The translations under genes were made by a program, and so were the position numbers. DNA of 64,000 nt from Akkermansia muciniphila (GTDB lineage: Bacteria; Verrucomicrobiota; Verrucomicrobiia; Verrucomicrobiales; Akkermansiaceae). Location of the stretch: positions 1 to 64,000 of the forward strand of contig CAMDAD010000006.1 of the NCBI GenBank assembly GCA_945888515.1, written 5' to 3'. The notes beneath the pieces are model-generated. The model was not told the DNA's origin and made no database searches. It saw nothing but the letters and a program-made list of their open reading frames with translations. How positions within the stretch are numbered: position 1 is the first letter of the stretch; each line of letters opens with the position of its first letter. Shown here piece after piece: positions 9,301-16,916 of this stretch.

Positions 9301-11293
9301 CACCACTACCGGGGTTCAATGTGAGATCCGTAAGGGTATTGTAGCCACCCTGGTCCGTCGTAAAAACATCCGCAAGATTTTTGTTTCCGGTGAGTCCCCC
9401 CAGTCGAAGAGTGGTAGGTGTCGCGCGGAGACCGTTGGTAAGGTCACCGACGATACTGCCCGATGTGTCAAGGGCGCTGTTCTGCAGAGCGAGGGTCTCC
9501 CCCAGCACTAAAATGCCTCCCAGGACCTTTGTCGCCCCCGTATGAGTATGCCCACCCGCAGTGGCACCACCGTCGAGTGTACCGCCCAAGGTAAAGATTC
9601 CCGCGCCTGATTTCGTGAGATTGATCGCACCGTTGATTTGGGCGCGTGTGGTAGATCCCGATGTGAGATCGGAACCCCCGAAGCTCATGTCGGTGGAGTT
9701 ATTGATGGTCAGTGTGGCAAGAGCTCCATTGTTGACAAAACGCTGGTTTCTGAGACTCGCAACAGTGTTTGTCAGACCTGCCAGAGTCTGGTCATTGCCG
9801 TTCATGTCATATTGCAATAAGCGACCTGAGCCCCCTCCGGTACCGCCAGTAAAGGATAGGATCGTCGTCGCTGGCAACGCATTGGTGACACCGGTTCCCG
9901 CCCGCACCGTCACCGGGTTGTTTCCGCCATTGCCCGTGGTGATCAATGTATTACCTGTATAGGTGCTAGGGGCTCCCAAAACGAAGGCCGAAGTTCCGTT
10001 GCCAAAACCAGCAGTAGCCGTCGTGAAGACCAGATTGCCGGTGCTTCCACCGATGGCGCCATTGATGTTGAAACTGTGGGTATTCGATGCCGCTCCTTGC
10101 CCGATGCGCAAGTTGGTATTTCCCGTGCCACTCAGGGTGATGGGAGCGACGATGGTCGTGGACGGATTGCTTCCGGTCGTGGCGGAGGAAAGCGTGGCGC
10201 CCGCACCGATGGCAATGCCACTGGTTCCATCCGCACCCGCGACGGTGCCGAATGGCGCTGCGTTCACCACTGACAACGCACCGCCCGTCACGGTCGTGGC
10301 ACCCGTGTAGGAATTGCTGCCAAATAAAGAGAGATCCTGAGCGCTGGTCTTGGTGAGTGATCCACCGGATCCTATGATGCCGCTGTTGATCCGGCTGCCT
10401 GTGCCATCCGCCTGATACGTCAGGGTATTCCCGCCGAGATTGATCTGTCCATCGATGGTAAAACGGCTATTACCGTTATTGCTAATCGTGCTGTTGCCAG
10501 CAAGCGTGATGTTACCGCTCATGGTCTGGTTGAGCGTATTGGCGGCAGTTTGACCTGCGGCGGCACTGCCACCTGCTATGCTGAGCGTGCCATGCAAGCT
10601 GAGGGCTCTATCGATCGTGTTCGTGGTGGCGCCGGTGCCGACCTGCACGAGTTGAAGATTCGCCGCTCCGCCAGAAACGGTGAGTGCGCTTGCCGAGCTG
10701 AGCCCTGTGTAGCTGCCGATTTGAAGAATGCCACCGGAGACGATGACTTGTCCCGTCAAGCTGTTCACGCCATTGAGACGAAGGTTGCCCGTACCAGCTT
10801 TGGTAAAGCTTGTTGCCGCGCCAGAGATCACGCTGGAGATCACGTGTGTGATACTCGCACCAACGGTGACCGTTCCCGCTGCCTGCATATTGATGGTACC
10901 GCCCGACAAGGTGATGGCTGTTGTGCTCTGCGAGCCAAACGTTAGGGACCCTGCATTGACAGTACCCGTCACCGTAATCGTTCCACCAGCAAGGCCTTGA
11001 CCCGTGGTGTTCGTGCCAAAAAAAAGTGGGTCATTGACAGCAGTCGTAACGCTGGCTCCGGGTGTTCCTGTTCCAGCAGCGGTGGTCGACCACCGCGATA
11101 CGGTAGGCGCAGTCCAAGTTCCACCAGCCGTGCCAAAGCCTGCCGTCGTGCCGTTGCTGTCCCAGTATCGAGTCGTCTGTCCCTGCACTGCTTTCATACC
11201 TGCTAGCGCAAAGACGAACGCACTAGCGAAAATGGTGGGAACAAAAAGACGACGGGATGCGCGCACGCGCACGAGGCTGTATTTGGGTTTCAT
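398..11293 (-). CDS. Giant autotransporter-associated beta-strand repeat surface protein (3631 aa)
   Basis: Very large secreted protein. Residues 1-39 form a basic N-region, hydrophobic core and cleavage-like end (VQGQ). The body is a long array of degenerate repeats of the autotransporter-associated beta-strand (PATR) type. The recognisable core is an NTYTG..T.V..GTL pattern, seen at least a dozen times (for example SGANTYTGSTSVSQGTL). Such repeats form right-handed parallel beta-helices. I see no C-terminal outer-membrane beta-barrel. Instead the last 125 or so residues hold a Ca-binding-like stretch (DHDSDGVANGVEYFLGG) and end in KKFARLKVTAP, a tail style common in large secreted Verrucomicrobia proteins. 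Role is inferred as surface adhesion or matrix. Its signal region is shared with the truncated paralogue downstream. There is no evidence of a frameshift across 10.9 kb. Confidence 0.88.
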   Translation of the reverse strand: MKPKYSLVRVRASRRLFVPTIFASAFVFALAGMKAVQGQTTRYWDSNGTTAGFGTAGGTWTAPTVSRWSTTAAGTGTPGASVTTAVNDPLFFGTNTTGQGLAGGTITVTGTVNAGSLTFGSQSTTAITLSGGTINMQAAGTVTVGASITHVISSVISGAATSFTKAGTGNLRLNGVNSLTGQVIVSGGILQIGSYTGLSSASALTVSGGAANLQLVQVGTGATTNTIDRALSLHGTLSIAGGSAAAGQTAANTLNQTMSGNITLAGNSTISNNGNSRFTIDGQINLGGNTLTYQADGTGSRINSGIIGSGGSLTKTSAQDLSLFGSNSYTGATTVTGGALSVVNAAPFGTVAGADGTSGIAIGAGATLSSATTGSNPSTTIVAPITLSGTGNTNLRIGQGAASNTHSFNINGAIGGSTGNLVFTTATAGFGNGTSAFVLGAPSTYTGNTLITTGNGGNNPVTVRAGTGVTNALPATTILSFTGGTGGGSGRLLQYDMNGNDQTLAGLTNTVASLRNQRFVNNGALATLTINNSTDMSFGGSDLTSGSTTRAQINGAINLTKSGAGIFTLGGTLDGGATAGGHTHTGATKVLGGILVLGETLALQNSALDTSGSIVGDLTNGLRATPTTLRLGGLTGNKNLADVFTTDQGGYNTLTDLTLNPGSGVTNTYAANMGNGAGNLTLTKIGAGTQVLTGTNTYSGITTINAGTLALEGGTAISDSGAVALANAAGATLQLNSNETIGAISGGGITGGKVNLQANTLTAGDASNTTFDGVLEGAGGGLIKQGSGVLTLTNTHTYSGATTINAGKLIVNGNIGTSSTSLNAGILTGNGTVGSVTVANSVNAIISNNDGVPGLALTTGALNFSGAATINSASASTAATIVVSSLSTNAAGTVTINPSGIWTSGATHELISYGGGSIGGAGFGQFVLGTVSGLTARQSVSALADSGSAITLNVIGDTPVWTGAGSATWSTATVNDDTGPNDWVRKTAKTGTNFWATDGVEFNDSYDLGAGAVAATNTTVTISGGVAPSATTFNNSLVNYTIGSNDATGITSGSLIKNGTGTVTINNENTYTGVTAINAGTVQIGNVGALGAVGVIAFGGGTLQYGTGITTDLSARFSNNASQSYKVDTNGNDVSFATALSSSGGSLSKEGLGVLTLTTTNTYTGSTAINGGVLQLGNGGTTGALTGTTGITSSGTGTLLINRSNAFSQLTDLNDQVISGAGLSVTKAGTGTATLSGANTYDGTTVVNEGTLAITSNSALGSLVGATTINGGNGANSVNLSLNTATSDLTIAENLNLFGSVAGRAQVTNSSALNHTFTGAIDVSSDTNLAQFTSSGAGSITISGDISGSLSNGAVLFLRGTSTSGLNRITGSINLTGGNLAKTDAGTWLLGATGKTYNWVDTVVANGRVNLGAANVLPAATQVLMGENAARTPILDLNGFSQTVGGIAYSGLSGTATGLRTITNSDITNAAVFTINNATDNNSGLAAANSVVLTGNLSLVKQGEGKLTLRATNTYTGDTTVGAGTLEIASNLIANSPNIVIGDGATLNCTGGFSAAAGQDISGTGATGFFSTSSTGLITAGGTSISSTGSLTFSRLDFRGEDNVISGGSIQSGSGGNLMRGLLVGNSTSGTLTISGGTLTTSGGATNSDLIANTSGAGAPVASLIINGGSYINTANSGKTQLGNGGTAAGTANLTLTAGSATIHNLDYNLGTFVGNTGTVNLDGGTLTVSSLTSSGGTNRIFNFNGGQFVAGGSAFSIGSGLTLNVKDGGAKIDTNGNSFAINDALLNAGTGGLTKTGLGTLTLSGLNTYVGGTTVNAGALRFSSAVSAATNVTVADGAKAGALVAATDGQWVNAGNLTLQNNGTVLADYGSTLPSTTVAPISVTNFDIGTTPGVELAGASVPSMLVNQTYPLITWSGTGPVNASAFTLRTHRLAGTFSISSNTLFLTVTNNASGAPISWNTGNGAWDTSTPNWVDSTLAPTAYVDTLDTVLLGDAAGATGNPQITLASAVSPVAVTMNTSGRNYTISGAGAIGGSGGLNLLSTNLGTLTLATANHSFSGGTLINGGTLALGDTSNTLPDSGAVTVDGATAVLSLGANSDTVGVVTLKNDAAITGSAGILTGSSYNLESGSISAGLGGSGSVTKTTAGTVILSGANTYTGETNLNGGTLVAANANALSSSSLVLISTAAGSGTLQLATDTSVAPFVLSASSSFPGKIVSDRATPGAGITHELGAANLANNTWTIESGTSVTSGTAAVSLASINLTAGSTGSCILNPTTATLLIPGAVNIGSNNHAKTLELSGQSTGNAISGDITNGLNTLSVSKTGTSTWSLSGLNAYTGATTIDQGTLLFATNDQILAGGLTFGASMGSANVGTLDLSSVSANFNGALTVQTNSASASNILIGAAETLTINGGLTMSNTADAAQTRLTMTGGGALVVNGATITVGANASGTSISGEAHLDLSALSSFTAAVTTNFVIQASGDNSATDSSSLTLSNGANSITSPAIRVGNSSTGSTQRLWLGAGTNAIQTDLINLGAGSRDDGVIDFAGTGGTVSLRDQLGTARVASVNMGVQSAQSTGYTTANVIDFTGNTADVAIGTFATSLGAKTAGNTNDLRFDSGILDIRSINMAFAKGTGNSTNRITIGGGTVNLGGSTAFSDAGTGTLTLATAGAGSLTITGGTVTSTADLIKGVGGTGTATVTLSGGTLDMGGKSIGTVLDTVALVIQSGTLSNLGEVNGGGALTKSGTGTLILSGTNTYTGAATTNGGTLSITGTLNPLSSLVSGNSTITYSGAAPQSVSGLTINSGLSTITNTNAGATNVLNVGAITRNAGGIVNFANATATDNVIQTTTANTNGILGTWAFVGTDFAMNDGSGNIVAYSGYADVTRLNPGIIADVASSNVRIIEGSGSPGNITLGAPITTINTLTQSDSGGTSAATIDTSAGTLRTDAIVMTTAAGSLTVGTAPDSGILTPATAGGDLVLTNNSVGNPLTMNSGIVDNTTASALLKRGDGTVILGGTNTYTGTTTVNGGTLRLAGSLASPSALVVNGTLQTAGNLPATTAVTVSGTSTLDLFGASQTVASLANVEGNTLTNSSTGTHASTATAPGSPALTDALTITAPITANSLPLLVTDGPTRKTQVVMNNANGNATATLTNNANTFSGGVVLAHNATNGTRLLLNGTNGGVVGTGPVIIGQANTDRAGVYFSAATAFANDLVFNTAIGTDRVGVRVDAAVTLSGKITANLAPATFTSNSGIAGQVTITGQVTGASGLVLDITSLAAAATNFTVTLNNAGTPNDYAGDTVINLNAASGKSATLNLGAAEQIPHGAATGNVVISSNGTGVGTLNLAGFNETINGLSGSGVVDSGTGAPTLTLGANNGSAVFTGVISNSDGTLALVKTGTGTQTLSGANTYTGSTSVSQGTLALVGGSQASPITVSAGASLSFEIGSPTTSSSSFDLTTGTIKISGTPSAASHTLITSSTGITGTPTLDAPVPGYELKVVGNSLVLQQAGYGSWAALNGAGANLNEDHDSDGVANGVEYFLGGPNGNTTGFTVLPGVTNTAGALSVTWVMGTGYAGVYGTDFSVETSETLTGIWNTETSGVNVVVSGSNVTYTFPAPLGTKKFARLKVTAP

Positions 11294-11620
11294 AATTGTC
11301 GGATTTGGGTGTTTTAGTAGGAAAAGGTTTTTGCCATTGCCATAAGCGCCTTAGGCGGATCGTTTTCTTAAGACGGATTTCAAGTTGTGTCATACAAATC
11401 GAGATTTCAAGAAAAAAATCTTGCTACTCAAGCATTTGTTCCCTTTTTCCGACTTTATGGTCGTGAAACAGATGATTCTTCATCACGTCTCCCCAAGGAA
11501 ACAGGCGTCATCCGCAAATGACACCTCATGGGAAAACAATCCGTTCCTACTTCGAATCCGCTTGCGCAGTTCTGTGATCTATCGGCAGCACCGCGCCGCC
11601 CGCAGACGGAGCGGGCGCGA
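11294..11620. other. Intergenic region between giant protein gene and carbonic anhydrase gene
   Basis: This 327 bp stretch lies upstream of the giant gene and downstream of the carbonic anhydrase gene, both on the minus strand. Next to the giant gene is a leader containing the minus-strand string ACTAAAA; a similar string precedes the truncated paralogue. No convincing gene was seen. A 79-codon plus-strand frame here has no recognisable composition or homology and was not called. Confidence 0.5.
11594..11619 (-). terminator. GC-rich stem-loop after carbonic anhydrase gene
   Basis: GCCCGC (11598-11603) pairs with GCGGGC (11611-11616) and the stem extends by three pairs around a one-base bulge, with a 7-nt loop. 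It lies directly after the stop codon of the minus-strand carbonic anhydrase gene. There is no clear U-tract, so it may be a processing or stability structure instead. Confidence 0.35.
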
Positions 11621-12274
11621 CTAGACTATCGCGCCTGGCTCATCAGGAAACTCGTAAGTAAAGATGTTGTGCGGGAGGTTGCCCGGATCGACCTTGGCGA
11701 TTTGATTCAGTAGGCCGCTATTCATGTCATAGATCCACCCGTGCAGAGTGGGTCGCTGCTCACGCTTCCATGCGAGTTGCACAAAGGACAGTTCGGCCAG
11801 GTGATGCACTTGCTCGAAGACATTCAGTTCAATCAATCGCTCGTAGCGTTTTTCTTCATTCGGAATCGCATCGAGCTCAGTGGCGTGAAGACGATAGATA
11901 TCCTTGATGTGACGCAGCCATTTATTGATTAGCCCCAAATGCTGTGGTGACATCGCCGCCTTCACCCCGCCGCACCCATAGTGACCGCAGACGATGATGT
12001 GTTTCACCTTCAGAACCTCCACCGCATACTGCACGACGCTCAGCATGTTGAAATCCGTATGCACCACGAGGTTAGCGATATTTCGATGCACAAAGAGCTC
12101 TCCGGGCTCCACACCCGTGACCTCCTCGGCAGGCACACGGCTGTCCGAGCAACCAATCCAGAGAAATTCAGGCTTCTGCGTGCCAGAGGTGCTGGAGAAA
12201 AAATTCGGGCGCAGGCTCAGTTTATCCTCCACCCAAGCCTTGTTGTTGAGAAGGAGTCGTTCGTAGCTTTCCAT
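11621..12274 (-). CDS. can: Beta-class carbonic anhydrase
   Basis: 217-residue beta-carbonic anhydrase, which interconverts CO2 and bicarbonate in the cytoplasm. The zinc ligands and catalytic pair are all visible: Cys42-X-Asp44-X-Arg46 in IGCSDSRVP and His98-X2-Cys101 in CGHYGCGG. Length and order match the family throughout. It lies 14 bp downstream of a SulP-family anion transporter on the same strand, so the two are probably one transcript. SulP-carbonic anhydrase pairs are known and suggest bicarbonate uptake or pH/CO2 homeostasis. The substrate link is inference from context. Confidence 0.96.
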   Translation of the reverse strand: MESYERLLLNNKAWVEDKLSLRPNFFSSTSGTQKPEFLWIGCSDSRVPAEEVTGVEPGELFVHRNIANLVVHTDFNMLSVVQYAVEVLKVKHIIVCGHYGCGGVKAAMSPQHLGLINKWLRHIKDIYRLHATELDAIPNEEKRYERLIELNVFEQVHHLAELSFVQLAWKREQRPTLHGWIYDMNSGLLNQIAKVDPGNLPHNIFTYEFPDEPGAIV

Positions 12275-12288
12275 AAAATTGTGTTCAG

Positions 12289-13866
12289 TTAGGTTGTGGG
12301 TCGTAGTTGTTTGTCAAAAAAGTTGTGATACTCGACCTCAATTCCGCGATAGGCGGCACCGGTTTCGAATTCCTTGATGGTCTCGTAGATGTCCTCATCC
12401 ACGTAGAGAGATTTTTTGCCATCAATGATCAAGTGCGTGCGATCAGGGATGTTGCGCAGTCGTCGCTTCAGTTCCGCCTTGTTCACGAAAGACATGTCCT
12501 TATTGAATCGCAACAGCCAACTCTTCCCATCATTTACCAGCGTAATTGCGGCATGATGATTCGAGCGAATGACGAAAAACACGCTTGTCAGTAGGCCGAT
12601 GCCGATGCCCTTAAGCAGATCCGTGAAGACAATGGCGAGCACGGTGACGAGGAAAGGAATGAACTGCATCCAGCCCTTCGCCCACATTTCCCTGATGATT
12701 TTGCGCGAGGAGAGCTTGTAGCCGACGACTAGCAAGATCGAGGCTAATGCCGCCAAAGGAACGCGATTGAGAATCGAGGCAAGTAAGGCCACTGCCACCA
12801 GCATCACCACCCCGTGAACAAAGGATGCCAAACGCGTGCGACCACCCGCATACACATTCGCGGAACTACGAACGATCACTGAGGTGATGGGCAAACCACC
12901 GAGCAAGCCAGACACCGCATTACCCAAACCCTGCGCGCGCAACTCGCGATTCGTGTCGGAAATCCGCTTTTCGGGATCGATCTTATCCGTCGCCTCGATG
13001 CACAACAGAGTCTCAATGCTACCGACCAAAGCAATCGTCACCGCCACCATCCAGACCTTTCCATTGAGCAAGGCACTAAAATCCGGTAGACGGAAATTTC
13101 CCAAAAAATCCGCAGGAGAAGTCGACACCGGCAAATTCACCAAATGTTCGCGTGCCGTGAGCTGCCATGCGGGATACCACCACCCGAAAGCCTCATTGAG
13201 TAAGGTTCCCAAGAACACGACTAACAAGGGCGCAGGCACCAGTCCCGTCCACGCCCGCTTCTTCATGAAGGGTCGCTCCCATAGCATCAGCAAGAACAAG
13301 GCCACCGCCGTGATGATCATCGCTCCCGCACTGGGCGAGACAAACGAGGACATCATTTCCGTAAAGGTATTCATGTCATCTGTCTGCGTCTGCAGAAACG
13401 CCTCATCACCAATGAAATCCTTATCATCCCCAAGTGCATGCGGAATCTGCTTCAAAATAATCACGATGCCAATCGCCGCGAGCATGCCCTTGATCACACT
13501 GTTCGGCACATAATCGCCGATCACCCCCGCACGCAGAAATCCAAAGAGCAATTGAATCAGGCCAGAGAGAAACACCGCCAAGGTGAACACCTGGAAAAAA
13601 TCCAATCCGCCCAAGTTCGTGATCGCCGAAGCCACAATCACCGCCAAACCCGCCGCCGGACCACTGACACTCAGTTCGGAACCGGAAAACAAGCTGACAA
13701 TCATGCCACCGACCACCCCCGAAATCACCCCCGCAAACAACGGGGCCCCGGAGGCTAGGGCAATCCCCAGACACAAAGGCAGCGCCACGAGAAATACCAC
13801 AATGCCCGCAGGCACATCCCGCTTGGCAGAAATGGGGGAAGGTAAGGAAAAATGACGATTCGGCAT
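12289..13866 (-). CDS. SulP family anion (probably bicarbonate or sulfate) transporter
   Basis: Integral membrane transporter of about 525 residues. The N-terminal segment ([28 protein letters not shown]) is the classic SulP start, followed by about 10-12 hydrophobic helices. A C-terminal hydrophilic part (about the last 100 residues) is a STAS-like domain with a [11 protein letters not shown] loop. I chose the ATG at 13866 over the upstream in-frame ATG at 13938 because SulP homology begins just after it and a good promoter (TTGACA, 17 bp, TATTCC) lies at 13926-13898, inside the longer frame. Coupling to carbonic anhydrase favours bicarbonate as substrate; sulfate remains possible because sulfite reduction genes lie elsewhere in the window. 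Confidence 0.92.
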   Translation of the reverse strand: MPNRHFSLPSPISAKRDVPAGIVVFLVALPLCLGIALASGAPLFAGVISGVVGGMIVSLFSGSELSVSGPAAGLAVIVASAITNLGGLDFFQVFTLAVFLSGLIQLLFGFLRAGVIGDYVPNSVIKGMLAAIGIVIILKQIPHALGDDKDFIGDEAFLQTQTDDMNTFTEMMSSFVSPSAGAMIITAVALFLLMLWERPFMKKRAWTGLVPAPLLVVFLGTLLNEAFGWWYPAWQLTAREHLVNLPVSTSPADFLGNFRLPDFSALLNGKVWMVAVTIALVGSIETLLCIEATDKIDPEKRISDTNRELRAQGLGNAVSGLLGGLPITSVIVRSSANVYAGGRTRLASFVHGVVMLVAVALLASILNRVPLAALASILLVVGYKLSSRKIIREMWAKGWMQFIPFLVTVLAIVFTDLLKGIGIGLLTSVFFVIRSNHHAAITLVNDGKSWLLRFNKDMSFVNKAELKRRLRNIPDRTHLIIDGKKSLYVDEDIYETIKEFETGAAYRGIEVEYHNFFDKQLRPTT

Positions 13867-13897
13867 GATGAGGAAATATTCCGTTGGGTTGTAGTTT

Positions 13898-13926
13898 GGA
13901 ATAGTAAACAGCATGTTCTGTGTCAA
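13898..13926 (-). promoter_or_regulatory. Sigma-70-like promoter for the SulP-carbonic anhydrase operon
   Basis: On the minus strand a perfect TTGACA (13926-13921) is followed by a 17-bp spacer and TATTCC (13903-13898). Transcription would start near 13890, about 25 bp before the chosen ATG at 13866. Confidence 0.5.
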
Positions 13927-14016
13927 CCCTCTTCTCATAAAACTCTAATGGGACTGATGCGATGGTCTTTCGTCATGTTTCTTGCCAGATCCTTTCATCG
14001 CGTGTAGATCAGGTCT

Positions 14017-15576
14017 GTGGATTCTTTTTCTATCGCCCAGGAAATCATTCGCGACGCCCGGCGGGCGGGCGTGCGGGAATTTGTGGTTTGCGCTGGGGCG
14101 CGCAACGCCGCCCTCGTCGAAGTCATCGCTCAGGCGGAACAGTCTGGCTTGGTCAAGGTCTGGCGACATTTTGAGGAACGCAGCGCTGGATTTTTCGCCC
14201 TCGGGCGCTGCATGCAGACACATCAACCCTGCGCCGTGGTTACGACCAGTGGCACCGCCGCCGCCGAACTGCTGCCCGCCCTCATCGAGGCCCATTACCA
14301 ACAACGCCCGCTGCTCGCCATCACCGCCGATCGCCCCGCCGCCTTCCGCGGCACCGGCGCGCCCCAGGCCATCGAGCAGGTCGATTTATTTCAACCCTAC
14401 GCTCCCTGCGGAGACATCTCCGCTTGGCCACGACGCGGTCCCTGGCAGTGCAATGTCTCACTGGAAGAGGAATTCACCGTATCACCCTGTGATTTTCCCA
14501 GCCACGACCCCTCGCCCGATTCCCCCAACTCACCAGTGGCCGTCGGACCACTAGCGCGCTGGCTGCGCGAGGACCTGGATGATGCACTCGTCGTCCTGCT
14601 CGGTGGTCTGGAGACGGAGGAACAAGAAGAAGTCTGGCACTTTCTCGATGCCTTGCGCGTCCCAGTGCTGGCCGATGCCACCAGCGGACTGCGCGAGGCT
14701 CTCGGCCACCTCGGTTTGCCGGATGGCGATCGACTGCTGCGCGATACGCCTCCCAGAAAAATCTTGCGCATAGGAGACGTGCCGACTGGTCGGTTCTGGC
14801 GCGATTTAGAGACACTAACAGACACGCAAGTCTGGTCCATCACCCGCACAGGCTTCTCCGGCCTAGCTCGCGAGAGCGGCGTAGTGGTCGGCCCCGCCCA
14901 CCGCGTGATCAAGTCGCTAGGTCACCAGGAACGCATCGGTGATCCGCTGGAGTTTTTTGAGCGAACCGCGCGCCGGGGAGCACTCATCGACGAGACCCTC
15001 GAATCCCTGCCGGAGAGCGAACCGGGATGGGTGCGCACGCTGTCCCAGTATGCCACCCTCGCTCACTCGATTTTCCTCGGCAACAGCCTGCCCATTCGGG
15101 AGTGGAACTGGTTCGCCCAGCATCAGCGCCCCGTCACCCTGGTGCGTGCGAACCGTGGGGCGAATGGCATCGACGGCCAACTCAGCACCTGGCTCGGTGC
15201 CAGTGCCAGCGAGGAAAATGCCTGGGCCATCGTCGGCGACCTCACCGCTCTCTATGATCTCGCCGCGCCATTTTTGCTCCCATCCTGCGAGCAACGCGGT
15301 CGGGTGCTGGTCATTCTCAACAACGGTGGAGGTCGTATTTTTGAACGTCTGCCTCGCCTCCAGCAAATGCAGGAACACGCGCGGGAGCTGATGGTGAATC
15401 CCCACTCGCACGATTTCTCCCACTGGGCGGCGCAGTGGGGCTTGGACTACGTTCTCGCCAAGACACTCGATGATCTGGATGCCTTCGAGCCCGGTGAACG
15501 CATGGTGGTGCTGGAAGTCCGACCCGATGCCCAGCAAACAGCGGAATTTTGGCAACTCTGGGACCATTTCCGCTAA
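14017..15576 (+). CDS. menD: 2-succinyl-5-enolpyruvyl-6-hydroxy-3-cyclohexene-1-carboxylate synthase (MenD)
   Basis: 519-residue thiamine-diphosphate enzyme that joins isochorismate and 2-oxoglutarate in menaquinone synthesis. The N-terminal pyrimidine-binding part carries FVVCAGARNAALVE and the TSGTAAAELLPALIEAHY motif. The C-terminal diphosphate-binding part carries VGDLTALYDLAAP followed by ILNNGGGRIFERLP, matching MenD. It is slightly shorter than E. coli MenD (about 556). The start is GTG, with AGG four bases upstream. The stop codon overlaps the menH start (TAATG), so the two are translationally coupled. menB and menA are about 38 kb away in this window. Confidence 0.95.
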   Translation: MDSFSIAQEIIRDARRAGVREFVVCAGARNAALVEVIAQAEQSGLVKVWRHFEERSAGFFALGRCMQTHQPCAVVTTSGTAAAELLPALIEAHYQQRPLLAITADRPAAFRGTGAPQAIEQVDLFQPYAPCGDISAWPRRGPWQCNVSLEEEFTVSPCDFPSHDPSPDSPNSPVAVGPLARWLREDLDDALVVLLGGLETEEQEEVWHFLDALRVPVLADATSGLREALGHLGLPDGDRLLRDTPPRKILRIGDVPTGRFWRDLETLTDTQVWSITRTGFSGLARESGVVVGPAHRVIKSLGHQERIGDPLEFFERTARRGALIDETLESLPESEPGWVRTLSQYATLAHSIFLGNSLPIREWNWFAQHQRPVTLVRANRGANGIDGQLSTWLGASASEENAWAIVGDLTALYDLAAPFLLPSCEQRGRVLVILNNGGGRIFERLPRLQQMQEHARELMVNPHSHDFSHWAAQWGLDYVLAKTLDDLDAFEPGERMVVLEVRPDAQQTAEFWQLWDHFR

Positions 15577-16307
15577 TGTCTGCAAGCCCCTCCACTCTCT
15601 GGTGCCTGCACGGCGCGGTCGGTGCCGCTGCGGATTGGACGACCTTTCGCGGCGCATGGGAACAAGCTGGACACGAGCTCCGCGCCGTCGATCTATGGCG
15701 TTTTCTCGATTGCTGTCCCCGCTCGCTGGCCGCTACCGCCACAGCACTGAACGCCGAAACCACGGGCAAGAGCAAAAAAAACCTTCTGGTCGGGTACTCG
15801 ATGGGTGGTCGTATCGCCCTTCACGCCCTGCTGGCTGAAAACTCTCCCTGGGATGCCGCCGTGATCATTTCCGCTCATCCAGGATTGGAGACGGAAGAAG
15901 AAAAAAGCGAGCGCAGGAAAAAAGATGCCGACTGGTCGGTAAAATGTCTTCACGGTGAGTGGGAAACATTTCTCGGCGAGTGGCAGGAGCAGGGAATTCT
16001 GCAAGGAAGCGCCCTCAGCGATCGCACCCCACTGCGCCTGCGTCGCAAAGAGATTGCCCGGAGTTTTCTCGACTGGTCGCTCGGGGCGCAAGAAAACCTC
16101 TGGCCGCTGCTTCCGCAAATCACCATTCCCGTGCTATGGCTCACCGGGGAAAAGGATGAAAAATTCAGCGCCATCGCCACGCGCGCCTGCCCGCTCATGC
16201 CCCAGGCCCGGCACCACATCATAACCGGTTCCGGTCACCGCCTGCCGTGGGAGCAGCCGCAAGCCTTTCTGCAGGCGATGGCGGATTGGAGCAAGGATTT
16301 GAGATAG
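15576..16307 (+). CDS. menH: Alpha/beta hydrolase, probable SHCHC synthase (MenH)
   Basis: About 243-residue alpha/beta-hydrolase. The order is an oxyanion-loop LHGAVG near the N-terminus, the nucleophile elbow GYSMGGRIAL, a lid region rich in Glu/Lys, LWLTGEKDEKF with the acid residue, and a terminal GSGHRLPWEQP with the catalytic His. MenH releases pyruvate to give 2-succinyl-6-hydroxy-2,4-cyclohexadiene-1-carboxylate. The assignment rests on overlap with menD (start ATG at 15576 shares a base with the menD stop) and on family resemblance. The longer frame from 15549 would sit inside menD and is less likely. A different hydrolase specificity cannot be ruled out. Confidence 0.85.
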   Translation: MSASPSTLWCLHGAVGAAADWTTFRGAWEQAGHELRAVDLWRFLDCCPRSLAATATALNAETTGKSKKNLLVGYSMGGRIALHALLAENSPWDAAVIISAHPGLETEEEKSERRKKDADWSVKCLHGEWETFLGEWQEQGILQGSALSDRTPLRLRRKEIARSFLDWSLGAQENLWPLLPQITIPVLWLTGEKDEKFSAIATRACPLMPQARHHIITGSGHRLPWEQPQAFLQAMADWSKDLR

Positions 16308-16318
16308 CACACAAAAAA

Positions 16319-16347
16319 GCCCCGTCGCTCGCGAACGAGGACGGGGC
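16319..16347 (-). terminator. Intrinsic terminator between convergent genes
   Basis: GCCCCGTC (16319-16326) pairs with GACGGGGC (16340-16347) and is extended by CTCG/CGAG around a CGAA tetraloop, with one bulged G. A run of six A on the plus strand (16313-16318) gives a U-tract for minus-strand transcription, so it best serves the DUF6941-like gene at 16373-16783. It may also stop menDH read-through. Confidence 0.8.
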
Positions 16348-16372
16348 CGGGTGAGTGTTCTCCAAATGAATA

Positions 16373-16783
16373 TTACGCAGGTTGAGCGATGTCAGCTTGG
16401 CTGATCACGCGCAGCGGCACACGCACCAATACTTTGCCATCGAAACGAATGTCAAAGTGGTATACACCGGCTTTTGCCACCGTCCCTTGCAAAGGAGTGA
16501 TGAGGTTTTGTGTGGAGAAACCAGGAGTTCCTTCCGGCATATTCACCTGCATGTCGGACTCTTCCTGGGTGCTTTCCGCAGGAGCTTCGGCGTCATCGAC
16601 CAACAAGATCGAAAACTTGTGACTGCCATGATCGGCAGCGGTGAAGCTGAAACGCAGTGCCAGATTGCAGGCAAAGCGTGCGGGGAAACTTTGGGCGACG
16701 ATCGCATCAAAAGCTCCTAGAACATTCAGTTTGCCTTGATTTTCGACGGCAGTATCACATAGGGTTGCAACGAGTAATTCCAT
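16373..16783 (-). CDS. DUF6941-like protein
   Basis: 136-residue protein resembling the DUF6941 family of small all-beta proteins. It starts with MELLVATLCDTAVENQGKLN and contains the typical phrase on lacking data about size and attack (LGAFDAIVAQSFPARF), followed by beta-strands. There is no signal peptide and no membrane segment. The function is unknown. It is divergent from purD and ends in a strong terminator, so it is probably a single-gene transcript. Confidence 0.7.
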   Translation of the reverse strand: MELLVATLCDTAVENQGKLNVLGAFDAIVAQSFPARFACNLALRFSFTAADHGSHKFSILLVDDAEAPAESTQEESDMQVNMPEGTPGFSTQNLITPLQGTVAKAGVYHFDIRFDGKVLVRVPLRVISQADIAQPA

Positions 16784-16836
16784 ATCAGGGATATCTTGCG
16801 TGAATTTTCGTCATAGCACAACAGAAAAAATCTAAC

Positions 16837-16850
16837 GAAAAAGGCGCGCG
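16837..16850. repeat. 14-mer GAAAAAGGCGCGCG, copy 1
   Basis: An identical 14-base string occurs at 62956-62969, and a close variant at about 30486. This copy lies in the divergent promoter region between the DUF6941-like gene and purD. The significance is unknown. Confidence 0.3.
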
Positions 16851-16916
16851 TTCTCTCGTGCTGATGCAAATTGTGATTGTGTCGGAAGTCGATTTGGTTG
16901 ATAAGCTCCGCGAACT

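Noticed and set aside
840-11206. Many plus-strand open frames of 60-180 codons inside the giant repeat gene
   Set aside because: They are out-of-frame shadows of a low-complexity, GC-rich coding strand; their translations lack any family pattern and change character abruptly.
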